A DNA stretch of 64,000 nt. Source: Lewinellaceae bacterium. Lineage in GTDB: Bacteria; Bacteroidota; Bacteroidia; Chitinophagales; Saprospiraceae. Location: positions 434,001 to 498,000 of the forward strand of contig JACJXW010000005.1 in the NCBI GenBank assembly GCA_020636405.1, in the 5' to 3' direction. Made by a program: the position numbers and the translations under genes. The notes beneath the pieces were generated by a model, which did not search any database, was not told where the DNA came from, and worked only from the letters and a program-made list of their open reading frames with translations. Positions 33,166-44,600 of the stretch are shown here, one piece after another. Position 1 is the first letter of the stretch. The number at the start of each line of letters is the position of its first letter.

Positions 33166-33190
33166 GGGAAGGCCAACGCCTTCCCTTTTT
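33166..33190 (+). terminator. Intrinsic terminator after the PDZ gene
   Basis: GGGAAGGC (33166-33173), loop CAAC, GCCTTCCC (33178-33185), T5. The T run overlaps the stop codon of the small minus-strand gene at 33189-33191, so the convergent genes share this site. Confidence 0.8.
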
Positions 33191-33323
33191 ACTTCGAGAA
33201 CACGACGCTGTTGACGATGCTTTCCGGGTCGAAGAAGAGGGAGATAAGGATACAGATCAGGAAGAGGAGAAGCGCGAAGATGACATCAGGAGACGTCTCC
33301 TTAATGGGGGCATTCTTGTTCAT
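33189..33323 (-). CDS. Small single-pass membrane protein, 44 residues
   Basis: ATG at 33323, TAA at 33189-33191. The predicted peptide starts MNKNAPIKETSPDVIFALLL and goes on FLICILISLFFDPESIVNSV, ending VFSK. One hydrophobic helix (about 14-31) with a short charged N-terminus. It is below the usual length cut-off, but the clean start, single helix and sharp end at the terminator support a real gene. It lies 128 bp upstream of the end of the LytTR gene on the same strand. Function unknown; it could modulate a membrane partner. Confidence 0.65.
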   Translation of the reverse strand: MNKNAPIKETSPDVIFALLLFLICILISLFFDPESIVNSVVFSK

Positions 33324-33451
33324 AGGGATTATGTTCTGTGTTTAACTAAGGGATTATGTTTTTACGGGATACAAGTTGTCATTATTTTCCTAATGGAGCA
33401 AACGGTTATTAAAATAATTTGCCGGCGGAGGGTAAAAACGCCCCTGGCCGG

Positions 33452-34210
33452 TCATTTGTCCAGCCAGTTTTTGAAATCACTGACCCTGTCCCGGCTGACT
33501 ACGGCATCGAAGCCCGGTTGGGGCCGCAGTTCTACGATCAGGCGGCTGTTGAAATAGGGCGAAACCTTTTGTATAGCGTTGATGTGGACAATGGCCTTTC
33601 GGTTGAGCCGAAAGAAGAACCGGGGGTCGAGCAGGCTTTCCAGTTGATCGAGGGTGTAGTCGAGCGCATGCCGTTTTTTGTCCTGCATCTGAGCGAAGAG
33701 CAGGCCGTCTTCGGAGTAGAAATAGCGAACATCCTCCACCTGAATATAGGTGATCTGCTGCCCGATCTTGACGATGAATCGCTCCTTGTACGCTGGCGCC
33801 TGAAAAGAATGAATAAGGCTTTCCAGGGTACGGGGGTCGAGCAGGGGGGCTTTGCCATAGAAGCGGTCGAACTTATTGAGCGCCTGCTGCAGTTCTTCGG
33901 GGTCGATGGGTTTCAGCAAGTAATCGATGCTGTTTAATTTGAAGGCCTTGAGGGTGTATTGGTCGTAGGCAGTAGTGAAGATGACGGGAGACGGTACTTC
34001 TACTTCGCGGAAAATGTCGAAGCTGAGGCCATCGGCCAGCTGAATGTCCAGGAACAACAGGTCCGGCCTGGGGTTTTCCTGTAACCACTGTACGGCATGC
34101 TCTACGCTTTCGAGATGGGCAAGAATGCCCGCTTGTGGGCGTTGTTGGAGCAGTAGTTGCTGCAGGCGCCGGGCAGCCGGCTTTTCATCCTCAATGATGA
34201 GCACTTTCAT
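33452..34210 (-). CDS. LytTR-family response regulator
   Basis: 252 residues. Receiver domain 1-120: acidic pair in IIEDE (E7/D8), phospho-acceptor Asp55 in LLFLDIQLADG, Thr79/80, Lys100 in YLLKPID. LytTR DNA-binding domain about 140-248: RFIVKIGQQITYIQVEDVRYFYSEDGLL, FFRLNRKAIVHINAI. It should act with a LytS-type kinase; the only one in the window is at 25583-26641, not adjacent. The DUF2141 gene at 34308 lies just upstream on the same strand. Confidence 0.95.
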   Translation of the reverse strand: MKVLIIEDEKPAARRLQQLLLQQRPQAGILAHLESVEHAVQWLQENPRPDLLFLDIQLADGLSFDIFREVEVPSPVIFTTAYDQYTLKAFKLNSIDYLLKPIDPEELQQALNKFDRFYGKAPLLDPRTLESLIHSFQAPAYKERFIVKIGQQITYIQVEDVRYFYSEDGLLFAQMQDKKRHALDYTLDQLESLLDPRFFFRLNRKAIVHINAIQKVSPYFNSRLIVELRPQPGFDAVVSRDRVSDFKNWLDK

Positions 34211-34307
34211 GAATGCGGAACTTTGCTAATAAACATCACTACGCATGTCAAAGGTAGGGGAGATTTTGCAGACCGCCTAGTGCCCGTGTTGCCTGGCCCT
34301 CTGAAAC

Positions 34308-34766
34308 TCAATCATACCATTCCCTGAGGCTGATCCGGAGGCGCTGGGAGTTGGCGGTAAACTGAAAGGACACCTCCTTGAAACTGGGCAGGCGCCACTT
34401 GGTACGGGGAGGGCGGGAAAAAGCAAAAGGTTCGGTAGGGATGCCTAAAAAGTTCCGGTCCAGTTCGCCGTTGTCGTTGGTGTCGTGAAATAAAGCCACA
34501 GCATAGGTCCCAAATGGCAGTCCGGGGATCGAATAGCGGGCGGCCCCGGCCCTTTCTACTTTGAATCCTTGAACGATGGCCTTTTCCTTGACCAGATAAT
34601 TCTCCTGGGAGTCATAGATGCCGACCCAGATGGTGCCTTTGGCTTCTTTGACATTATTTACCTCAATGATCAACTGGCCATTCTCCGCAGAGAAGGCAGG
34701 AAGCTCGGAGCTGGGGACAGCCAGGGCCGGCAATGCCAGCAGTATTTGGATCAGGATCGAGGTCAT
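34308..34766 (-). CDS. DUF2141 family secreted protein (second copy)
   Basis: 152 residues. Signal peptide (about 1-18) then LIIEVNNVKEAKGTIWVGIYDSQENYLVKEKAI, LPFGTYAVALFHDTNDNGELDRNFLGIPTEPFAFSRP. The DxNDNGELD loop and the overall order match the copy at 26720-27157, so the two are paralogues. It is followed on the same strand by the LytTR gene, 97 bp later. Confidence 0.9.
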   Translation of the reverse strand: MTSILIQILLALPALAVPSSELPAFSAENGQLIIEVNNVKEAKGTIWVGIYDSQENYLVKEKAIVQGFKVERAGAARYSIPGLPFGTYAVALFHDTNDNGELDRNFLGIPTEPFAFSRPPRTKWRLPSFKEVSFQFTANSQRLRISLREWYD

Positions 34767-34903
34767 GGTCGTGAATTTTTTCTTTACTATTCCGGTCCTA
34801 TATCTCTCTAAAGACGAAAAATAGTTGCAAAGGTTGCTGCAAAATTGTCGAAAAGAGAATAGCTACACTTTCTACCCGGAAGAAAGTAGAGTAATATCGG
34901 GGA

Positions 34904-34949
34904 TTGAGCCAATAAAATTATTTTTATTATATTTATACCGACACGGTAT
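34904..34949 (+). promoter_or_regulatory. Promoter and palindrome ahead of a structured RNA
   Basis: TTG (34904-34906), 21 bp, TATATTTA (34928-34935, one base off). A perfect palindrome ATACCG-ACA-CGGTAT at 34935-34949 covers the predicted transcription start (~34942), the position expected for a repressor site. Confidence 0.5.
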
Positions 34950-35130
34950 GAAAAATCCTGAAGGCGTCGATCCCTTCCGGATATATACTGCTGCTCTCCG
35001 GCTCTACCCATACGTTTCCCAAAAACAAACATTTTCCGTTAAACGCCATAAGAAACACAAGATGGTTTTTGGTGAACAATTCACCTTCGCCGGGCAGTGG
35101 CCCTTGTTTCATCGGCCTGCCCGGTTTTTT
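34942..35130 (+). ncRNA. Candidate structured RNA, about 190 nt
   Basis: From the promoter above to a terminator. Three stems: TCC-GAAGG paired with CCTTC-GGA (34956-34981), the perfect GGTGAA-CAA-TTCACC (35071-35085) and the terminator stem (35090-35124). No frame inside looks coding. It could be a free small RNA or a leader that ends transcription before the giant adhesin gene. It does not look like the 6S or c-di-GMP elements I know. Confidence 0.45.
35090..35130 (+). terminator. Intrinsic terminator of the structured RNA
   Basis: CCGGGCAG (35090-35097) pairs with CTGCCCGG (35117-35124), followed by six T residues; the 19-nt loop could hold an additional small stem. It stands 530 bp before the giant adhesin gene. 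Confidence 0.6.
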
Positions 35131-35298
35131 AGGCTCCTCCTGGCTATTCTTTCGAAATGCCGCTGAACGGACAAAATTTACCCCTGAACTTTCACCTTCA
35201 ACAAAATGTTTAGGTAGAGCCTGGGTAGGGACAAGCCGTTTTAGCCTCATCTGCTCCAAAAAAGAACAGGAAAACTGGAAGAGATTCGAATTATTGAC

Positions 35299-35306
35299 TA
35301 TTTTTG
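35299..35306 (+). promoter_or_regulatory. Likely -7 element of the giant adhesin gene
   Basis: TATTTTTG fits TAnnTTTG and is followed by GCAGAGCC, as is common at Bacteroidota promoters; no TTG lies at the right distance. A short stem GCCGGC-AAAA-GCTGGC starts at 35311. This leaves a leader of about 350 nt before the ATG at 35662. The remaining part of 35131-35661 shows nothing else convincing. Confidence 0.4.
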
Positions 35307-35661
35307 CAGAGCCGGCAAAAGCTGGCCCCAAGCAATTTTCACCTGTATCAGTATCGGATAGTTGTCGGTATCCTGTCGGCAAAAAAAGTAAGACGTTAGT
35401 TCGTTACCCACATAGGCCAAGGCCTTTACAAGCCCTTCATACTGCCCCACTTGTGTCGTACAACTCGATCATTGAGCTGAGAATTGGCATCGAACAGTTG
35501 CTTTTTCTTCAGAAATGTGTACTCGGCGGAAGGTTTTTTCCGTCTAAAAAAAGTGGGTGCAATTTTTGCTATAACAAATCACTAAAAAGACACCTTGACT
35601 ACTCTTCTCGAACCTGGGGAGAAAGCGTGTCGTTTTGTTAAGCTAACAAATTTTAATTCGC

Positions 35662-38600
35662 ATGAAAGACCGCTACACGGCATTCTATGAGAAAACCGTA
35701 GCAATAATTTCTTCCAGCAGAGAAGCTCGCCTCATTGCAGGCCTGGTCTTGTTTTTGCTCTCTCCTGTTTCCTCTTACGCGCAATGCTCCCTCAAAATTG
35801 AAGCCATTCATGTAGACTGTAGTTTTGATAATGGCAGTAGCGTTTTTACGGTGGAGGTCGTAGTAAGCTGGGCATCGGCTCCCGGGGGTACCATTAAGGC
35901 CACGCTCGGAGGACAGGCCCGGGAATTTACGGTTTCCTCAGGAAGCGGTGTTCATACTTTCTCAGGTTTCAGCCTGCCCAGCCCTGGCCTGGGGTATCCC
36001 GTTACCGTCGGGTTTACCGATGCCGTCACCTATCCGTGCTATGATTACAGTACCGCCGATGCTATTGCTTGTACGCCCGCCTGCCCCGGCACCCCTACCG
36101 CCATTGGAGGCCTCGCCTGGAATGAGGATATCGTCGATGGTATTTACGATAGAGAACCCGGGCAACCCAACATCAAAGTAGAGGCCTATGATTGTGAGGG
36201 CGCCCTGCGCGGCGCCGCCTTTACCAACGCCGATGGGCAATGGAGCATCGACGGGCTGAATGCGGGGGAAGCTTACCGCGTAGAGTTTTCCGCCCGCCAG
36301 GTCCCGGGATTGAGCCCGTCGCTCGCCGGCCCGGATAACGCATCGCCGGTTCAGTTCATCACTGCCGGCGATTGTGCCGTCAACGCGGCCTTCATGGAGG
36401 AAGCTAACCGCGACTGCGGCGCTTCCGGGGAATTCGATTATACCGATTGTTCCGGCGCTTTCAATGAACTGGACTGGAGCGCCTACAGCAATGGCGCCAA
36501 CCCTTTTCCCTTTCCCCCTTTCGCAGCGGCAATAAATGGCGATGAGGTATACTGGGCCCGCACTACAGATGGCGTTACGCCCTTCGCGCACAGGGTTTAT
36601 CATATGGAATACGGAGGAGAACAAGGGGCTGTGTATCTGCTTGAAGTGGAGAATGCCGGTTCCGGAGGCCATAGCGGGGCAGGAGTGGTTTTCGCCTTCA
36701 ACCGGCCGGTCACTGCACTTACTTTCTCTCTGCTCGATATCGATATTTCCGGCGACGTCATCGACCGGGCCAGTGTGCAAGGCTATCTCGGAGGAACTCC
36801 AGTTAACCTGTCGCTCTCCGAAATCATTGCCGGAAGTGCCGTCAGTGTAGTAGAACCCCACCTTTTTGAAGGAACAGCAGAAGTTGCCGGCTCCTCTGAT
36901 GCAGGCAATGTAACCATACATTTCCATAACCCTGTTGACCAACTGGCGATAACGCTTTTTTCGGTTGGGCCCGCCGCAGGGGCAGGCAGCGTTCAGGATA
37001 TTGGGATCGGTAATATCAGCTGGTGTGAACAACCGGTAGCGCTGGCCCCGGCGTGTACCCGGATATTCGACTGGCAGGCTTTCGAAGACAACAACAATAA
37101 TCCGACGCCCTACATTATGGACGATGTAGCCGTTCAGGTTACTAAAAACGACCCTTTCGGGATCGCAACCAGCTCAGCATTTATGGTCGACAACGACCTT
37201 ACTCCTCAGGGCGGCCAGCGGGGCTTCTGGGCCATGGGTATGGATGCCACTTCTCAGGATCAGTATGTGGAAAGTGTCCTCACGTTCAGTGAACCAGTTG
37301 CCCACCTCAGCTTTTCGATCCTGGATGCCGATCAAAATATAGGGAACGATTTGGGGTTAGGCTACCAGGACAGGGTTCTTGTCCATGGTTTCCTCCGGGG
37401 AGAGGAAGTGCCGCTGAGCCTTTCTGATATTTCTGCTGGCAGTGGTGTTCTCGGAGGCAGCGTCGCCATTGTCTCTCCCAACGAATACCTTGGTGACGGA
37501 TGGATAGCCGACGGTGCTTCAGCCGATGGCAACCTGGCCGTGCGTTTTTCGCAGGAGGTAGACTCCGTCGTCATCCGGCTGTCGGCCGGGCCTGATGGGC
37601 CCCTCAACCCTGCTTCGCAGCAGATCGGGTTGAGCGACATCAACTTCTGCATCTGCCAGCCCACGCCCATGCAGGCCGGCGACCGGGTATGGAGAGATGA
37701 GAATGGCAACGGTGTACAGGAGGCTTGCGAACCGCCCATTGCCGGAATGTTAATTGCCCTGTACGACGAGTCGGGGATGTTGCTTGCCACTACCAGTTCG
37801 GACACCGAGGGGCGTTATCACTTTACCCATTCCGGTAGGCCCGGAGAAAACTGGTTGTCTGACAGTGAACTCCAGCCCAATACGCCTTACTATATCGTCT
37901 TCGGCGCCGAGGATGACAACCCGGTTGGCCCGTATCTCCGGATTGAGGGCGAATGGCATGTTCCTACCCGCAGGCAGACAGGCAGCGGCTCCAATCCCTT
38001 TATGAATGATTCCGACGCCATGGCCAATGGGCCCTCTGTTGATATGCCCGGCTCCATACCGGATGCGCTGCCCTACGTCTTTTTCACTACCGGAGGAACA
38101 GGGCAAACCAATACTACCCTGGACGCTGGCTTCACGCCCGTCCACTTCGACCTGGCTTTGCGCATGCTTCTTAATGATAACCTGACCCCGCCGCCGTTTT
38201 CTCCGGGACAAACGGTCAATTACACCATTACGGTGTACAATCAGGGAATGGTGCCGGCCGATTCGGTTGCAATTGCTGCCTACTATCCTGCCGATGCGCT
38301 GGTGCTGGAAGATAATGTGAACTGGCTGGCCGGTAACGGGAACGCCCGCACGGCAGGGCCCCTGCCGGTTATTGCTCCCGGGGATTCGCTGGTGCTGGAT
38401 ATCACTTTCCGGATAAAGACAACCTTTACCGGTGACACCGTAGTAACGCAGGCGGAGATCTACAATGCTGTCAACCTCTTTGGTATGGCCGACGTGGATT
38501 CTTCCCCTGACCTGATCCCGGATAATGACGCTGGCGGCGCCCCCGGTTCCGAAGCCGACAATGCCCTTACGGGCGATGGCACCGGGCCGGTTAACAGCCC

Positions 38601-41600
38601 GGTCGCCGCTACCGATGAAGATGACCACGATGTGGAACGGATCACGGTTGACGGCCCTCCCCCCTTCGACCTGGCGCTTAGCCTCTTCCTTAACGGCGAC
38701 GGCCCCTTCTATCCCGGGGAAAGCGTTAACTTCACTATTGAAGTGGTGAATGAAGGTATCCTGGGCGCCGGTAATATACAGTTGAACAGCTATATCCCCA
38801 CCGGGCTGGCCCTCAATGACCCCGACTGGACAGCCGCCAATGGCATCGCTACGCTCAATGTGCCTATCGATACCCTGCCGACGGGAACTTCCGTGCTTCG
38901 GGAGATCACTTTTCTGGTCGCACCGGGTTCTCCCAGCGGCCCCATAACTTATGCAGTAGAAATTGCCTCCGCCACCAACGCCATGGGTGTGGATGACGGG
39001 GATTCAACTCCCGCCAACCAGGACCCCGATGAAGACGACCAGGATGCCGTGCAGGTGCTGATAAGCCCGGTATTCGACTTGTCTTTGGAAAAAGAACTCG
39101 TCAGCCCGGGGCCCTTCTCTCCGGGGAGCAACGTTACTTTCTCTATCAAGGTCACCAATGAGGGTTCTGTGGCGGCCCGGAACGTTCAGCTCTCGGATTT
39201 TATTCCCGATGGCCTGGCGCTCAACCACAACAGCTGGTCGGTTACCAACGATGTAGCGCAACTCAACAACCTGATCCCGAATATTGCTCCAGGCAATACC
39301 GTTAACCGGCAGATCACTTTCGTCATCGAAGACGGTTTCCTGCAGTCCAGCATTACCAACTTCGCCGAGATCCGTTCCGCAATGAACGACCTCGGGCTGG
39401 ATGACCGCGATTCCACGCCGGGCAATAACAGTACCCAGGAAGATGATGACGATAGCGCCATCATCACCATCCAACAGGGGGCTCCGGTATTCGACCTGGC
39501 CATCAGGAAGGAAGTCAATTACGCCGAGACCCCAGGGCCCTTCCACCCGGGGGATTATATCAGCTACAACATAACCGTCTACAATGAAGGCAACGTGAGG
39601 GCCAGAAATATACAAGTGGCCGATTACCTCTCGGATGGGATGACACTGGCCGACAACGGATGGGTCTCCTATGGCGATATAGCGGTATTGGCTTCCACGA
39701 TCTCTTCGCTGGAAGGAGGTGCTTCCGCCACCGTAACCATCCGGTTGAGAGTGGATGCGGATTTCAATGAGGAGCAGATCGAAAACCATGTCGAGATCTA
39801 TTCTGCCTTCAACAACCAGGGGTTGGACGATGTCGACTCTGTCGCTGATAGCGGTATCGGCGACCATCAGGACGATGAGGACGTGGCGGTGGTCCAACTG
39901 GAGCAGGAAGTGCCCGCATTCGACCTGTCTCTGATCAAAAGAATAAAAACTTCTGCTACGCCCGGCCCTTTTTATCCGGGCAGCACGGTGACGTTCACCA
40001 TTCGGGTGAGCAACGAGGGCAACGTCGATGCCCAATCTGTTTCTATCGTGGATTACATTCCACAGGGCTTGTCGCTGGCCGACCCCAACTGGTCGCAGGT
40101 ATTTGGCGTTGCCGTTCTCAATACGCCTATTGCCAACCTGGCTGCCGGAGCTACGGAAAGTGTGGATATCACCTTTACCATAGCGGATAATTTTACCGGT
40201 ACGCTGATCACCAATTCAGCAGAGATCAACGGCGCAGGCAATGCGCTGGCGATGGTGGACGAAGATTCTACCCCTGCCAATGGCATGCCGGGAGAAGACG
40301 ATATCGGCCGCGCTCAACTGGAAATTGTTCAAACCTATGACCTGGCACTTTCCAAATCCCTGAATACCAACCTCGCTCCCGGCCCTTACCAACCGGGAGG
40401 CCAGGTGGCGTATAACCTTACCGTGTACAATCAGGGAAGCCTGCCGGCCAGCAACATTCGGTTGTACGACTATTTCCCGCCGGGCCTCATCCTCAACGAC
40501 GACAAGTGGCAGGCGGTCCAGGGAAACATCTTAAGGCTGATCAATCCCATCCCGGCCCTGGCGCCCGGCCAGGCGGTAACCGTCACGATCAACTTTGATA
40601 TTGCACCCGATTTGCACAACGGGGAAGTGCTGGTCAATTGTGCGGAGGTCGGCAGTTCTACCAATCCCGCTGGCCTGCCCGATGTCGATTCCACTCCTTC
40701 CAACGGCAGCCACGATGAAGACGATGACGATATTGAAACCATTCAGGTAATTATTCCCAAGCGTTTCGACCTTGCCCTTTCCAAAACGGTGAATACCGTC
40801 CAGACACCGGAACCGTACTACCCCGGCAGTACGGTAGCCTACCAGATCACAGTGAAGAACGAAGGCGATGAAATAGCGGAAAACATACAGATCCAGGATT
40901 ACATCCCGCAGGGCCTCATCCTGACCAGTTCTACCTGGTCGGCCCTGGGCAGCATCGCTATGCTCAATGCTCCCATTCCGAGCTTGTTGCCTGGCGATTC
41001 GGCTACGGTGGACATTACCTTCGCCGTCAGCCCGGTTTTCCAGGGGGGGACTCTGACAAACTATGCGGAGATTGCAGGCAGCAATTACGGTTCGAGCCTG
41101 AGCGATGCAGATTCTACTCCTGGTAATGGCAGCGCTGGCCCGGCGGAAGATGATTACGATGGTGCAACGATAACCGTAAGCCGCCAGGATTTTGACCTGG
41201 CCCTGCGTAAGCGGCTGAAAGCCAGCGTTACTCCGGGCCCTTTTGTGCCCGGCAGCACCGTTGTCTTTGAGATCGAGATCTCCAACGAAGGAGACCTGGC
41301 CGCCCAGAATATCCAGCTCCGGGAGTATTTCCCCACCGGCCTGTTGCTTTCCGACCCAAATTGGAACGCCGTGGGCAACGTAGCCGAGTTGGCTTTACCC
41401 ATCGGCAGCCTGGCGCCTGGCGCTACTGCGGTGGTAGATGTGTCTTTTACCGTAGCTCCCAATTTCAGCGGCCTTAGCCTGGCAAACTTTGCCGAGGTGG
41501 GAAGCGCCTTCAATATTCTGGGCTACGATGATATGGACTCTACACCTGGCAACGGCAGCCTGGGCGAAAGTGAAGACGACTACGACGGAGCAACCATAAC

Positions 41601-44600
41601 GGTGCTTCAGCAAAAGTTCGACCTGCGGCTAACCAAAGAACTCAAGGTGAGCGCCACACCCGGGCCTTTCTACCGGGGCAGTACGGTTACCTTCCGCATT
41701 ACGGCGGTCAATGAAGGCGACCTGGAAGCACAAAATATCCAGCTGCGGGATTACATTCCACTGGGGCTGGTTCTCGCTGACAACAACTGGACGCTCAACG
41801 GCAGCATGGCGGTGCGTTCCATCGGTAGCCTGCAACCCGGTGCATCCGTTTCCTACAACATAACATTTACCGTTTCCCCCAGCTTTTCCGGCATGCTGTT
41901 GTCCAACTTCGCCGAAGTCGGCGCTGCATCCAATGCCTTCGGCCTGGGAGATACGGATTCCACGCCGGGCAATGGCCCTGCCGGGCCCAATGAGGATGAT
42001 TTTGACAACGCTTCTATTGAAATACTGCAGCAGGAGTTCGACCTGGCCTTAACCAAAGAGCTGAATACCAGCCTTACCCCCGGGCCCTTCGTTCCGGGCA
42101 GCACCGTTACGTTCCGCCTGACCGTAACCAATGAAGGCGAGATCGCGGCTCAGAATGTACAATTACTGGACTATATCCCCCTGGGGCTGATCCTTACGGA
42201 TAATAGCTGGACTTCCAATGGCGTCATCGCCAGCCGTACCATCAGCAACCTGGCGCCCGGGGCCTCGGCCAGCATCAATATTACCTTTGCGGTGGCCTCT
42301 AATTTCTCCGGCACGGCTATTGCCAACTATGCAGAGATCGGTGCTGCAACCAATATTTATGGCCTCGGCGACAGAGATTCTACACCGGGTAACGGTTCTT
42401 CCGGCGCCGGTGAAGATGATTTCGATGGAGCAACCATCGACGTAGTCCAACAACCCTTCGACCTGGCCCTGACAAAAGAACTCAAAGTGAGCGCTACCCC
42501 CGGGCCTTTCTATCCGGGCAGCACCGTCACTTTCCGGATCACCGTGATCAACGAAGGAGGCATTGCGGCCCAAAATGTTCAGGTTCGCGACTATATTCCG
42601 CTAGGCCTCGTTCTTGCCGACAACAACTGGACGCTCAATGGCAGCATGGCTTACCGCTCAATAGGAACGCTTCAACCTGGCGCTTCCGTTTCGGTGGACA
42701 TCACCTTCACCATTTCCCCCAACTTCAGCGGGCTTTTCATTACAAACTATGCCGAGATCGGCGCCGCCACCAATACGCTCGGCCTGGGAGATACGGACTC
42801 AACTCCGGCCAATGGCAGCGCCGGCCTTAACGAAGATGATTTTGATAGTGCCGGGATCACCGTCAATCCGCCTCAGCAGTTTGACCTCACTCTGAGCAAA
42901 TCGGTGAGCTCTTCTACGCCGGGCCCCTACGTAGCGGGCAGCGCAGTGACGTTCCGCCTGACGGTGACGAACCAGGGCAACGTGACGGCGCAGAGCATCC
43001 AGCTGTGGGACTACCTTCCGCAGGGGCTGACGCTGTCGGACAATACCTGGACGGCGAACGGCGGGGTGGCCAGCATGAACAACCCTATTGCGAGCCTGGC
43101 GCCGGGCGCATCCACGACAGTGGAGATCGATTTTGTAGTGGGGCAGGGTTTTGGCGGCACGACTATAGTGAACTACGCGGAGATCGCCTCGGCCTTCAAC
43201 GGCTCGGGCCTGAACGATGCGGACAGCACGCCGGGCAACGGCGCGGCCGGCCCGAATGAAGACGATTATGACAACGCCAGCATAGCCATCACCATCCCGC
43301 CGCGTTTCGACCTGGCGCTGAGCAAAGAGGTGAGCCCCTCCACGCCGGGCCCCTACGTAGCGGGCAGCGCAGTGACGTTCCGCCTTACAGTGACGAACGA
43401 GGGCAACGTGACGGCGCAGAGCATCCAGCTGTGGGACTATCTTCCGCAGGGGCTGACGCTGTCGGACAACACCTGGACGGCGAACGGTGGGGTGGCCAGC
43501 ATGAACAACCCTATTGCGAGCCTGGCGCCGGGCGCATCCACGACAGTGGAGATCGATTTTGTAGTGGGGCAGGGTTTTGGCGGCACGACGGCAGTTAACT
43601 ACGCGGAGATCGCCTCGGCCTTTAACAGCTCGGGCCTGAACGATGCGGACAGTACGCCGGGCAACGGCGCGGCCGGCCCGAATGAAGACGATTATGACAA
43701 CGCCAGCATAGCCATCACTGTCCCGCCGCGTTTCGACCTGGCGCTGAGCAAATCGGTGAGCTCTTCTACGCCGGGCCCGTACGTAGCGGGCAGCACGGTG
43801 ACGTTCCGGCTCAGGGTGACGAACCAGGGTAATGTTACGGCGCAGAACATCCAGCTGTGGGACTACCTTCCGCAGGGGCTGACGCTGTCGGACAATACCT
43901 GGACGGCGAACGGCGGGGTGGCCAGCATGAACAACCCTATTGCGAGCCTGGCGCCGGGCGCTATGCACGATGTGGAGATTGACTTTATTGTGGCGCCGGG
44001 TTTTGGCGGCACGACTATTATAAACTACGCGGAGATCGGCTCGGCCTTCAACAGCTCGGGCCTGAACGATGCGGACAGTACGCCGGGCAACGGCGCCGCC
44101 GCCGCCAGTGAAGACGACTATGACGATTCGAGTATAGCCATCACCATCGCGCCGCGTTTCGACCTGGCGCTGAGCAAGGAGGTGAGCCCCTCCACGCCGG
44201 GCCCGTACGTAGCGGGCAGCGCGGTGACGTTCCGCCTGACGGTGACGAACCAGGGCAACGTGACGGCGCAGAACATCCAGCTGTGGGACTACCTTCCGCA
44301 GGGGCTGACGTTGTCGGACAATACCTGGACGGCGAACGGCGGGGTGGCCAGCCTTAACAACCCTATTGCGAGCCTGGCGCCGGGCGCATCCACGACAGTG
44401 GAGATCGATTTTGTAGTGGGGCAGGGTTTTGGCGGCACGACTATAGTGAACTACGCAGAGATCGCCTCGGCCTTCAACGGCTCGGGCCTGAACGATGCGG
44501 ACAGCACGCCGGGCAACGGCGCGGCCGGCCCGAATGAAGACGATTATGACAACGCCAGCATAGCCATCACTGTCCCGCCGCGTTTCGACCTGGCGCTGAG

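Noticed and set aside
34942..35130. 6S RNA or a c-di-GMP riboswitch
   Set aside because: The length fits 6S, but the ends do not pair, and the conserved bases of the c-di-GMP aptamers are not visible.
34825..35641. Three frames of 113-190 codons in the region before the giant gene
   Set aside because: They overlap each other on both strands, have no domain resemblance and are rich in Ser/Pro/Arg; the hairpins and promoters here fit a non-coding region better.
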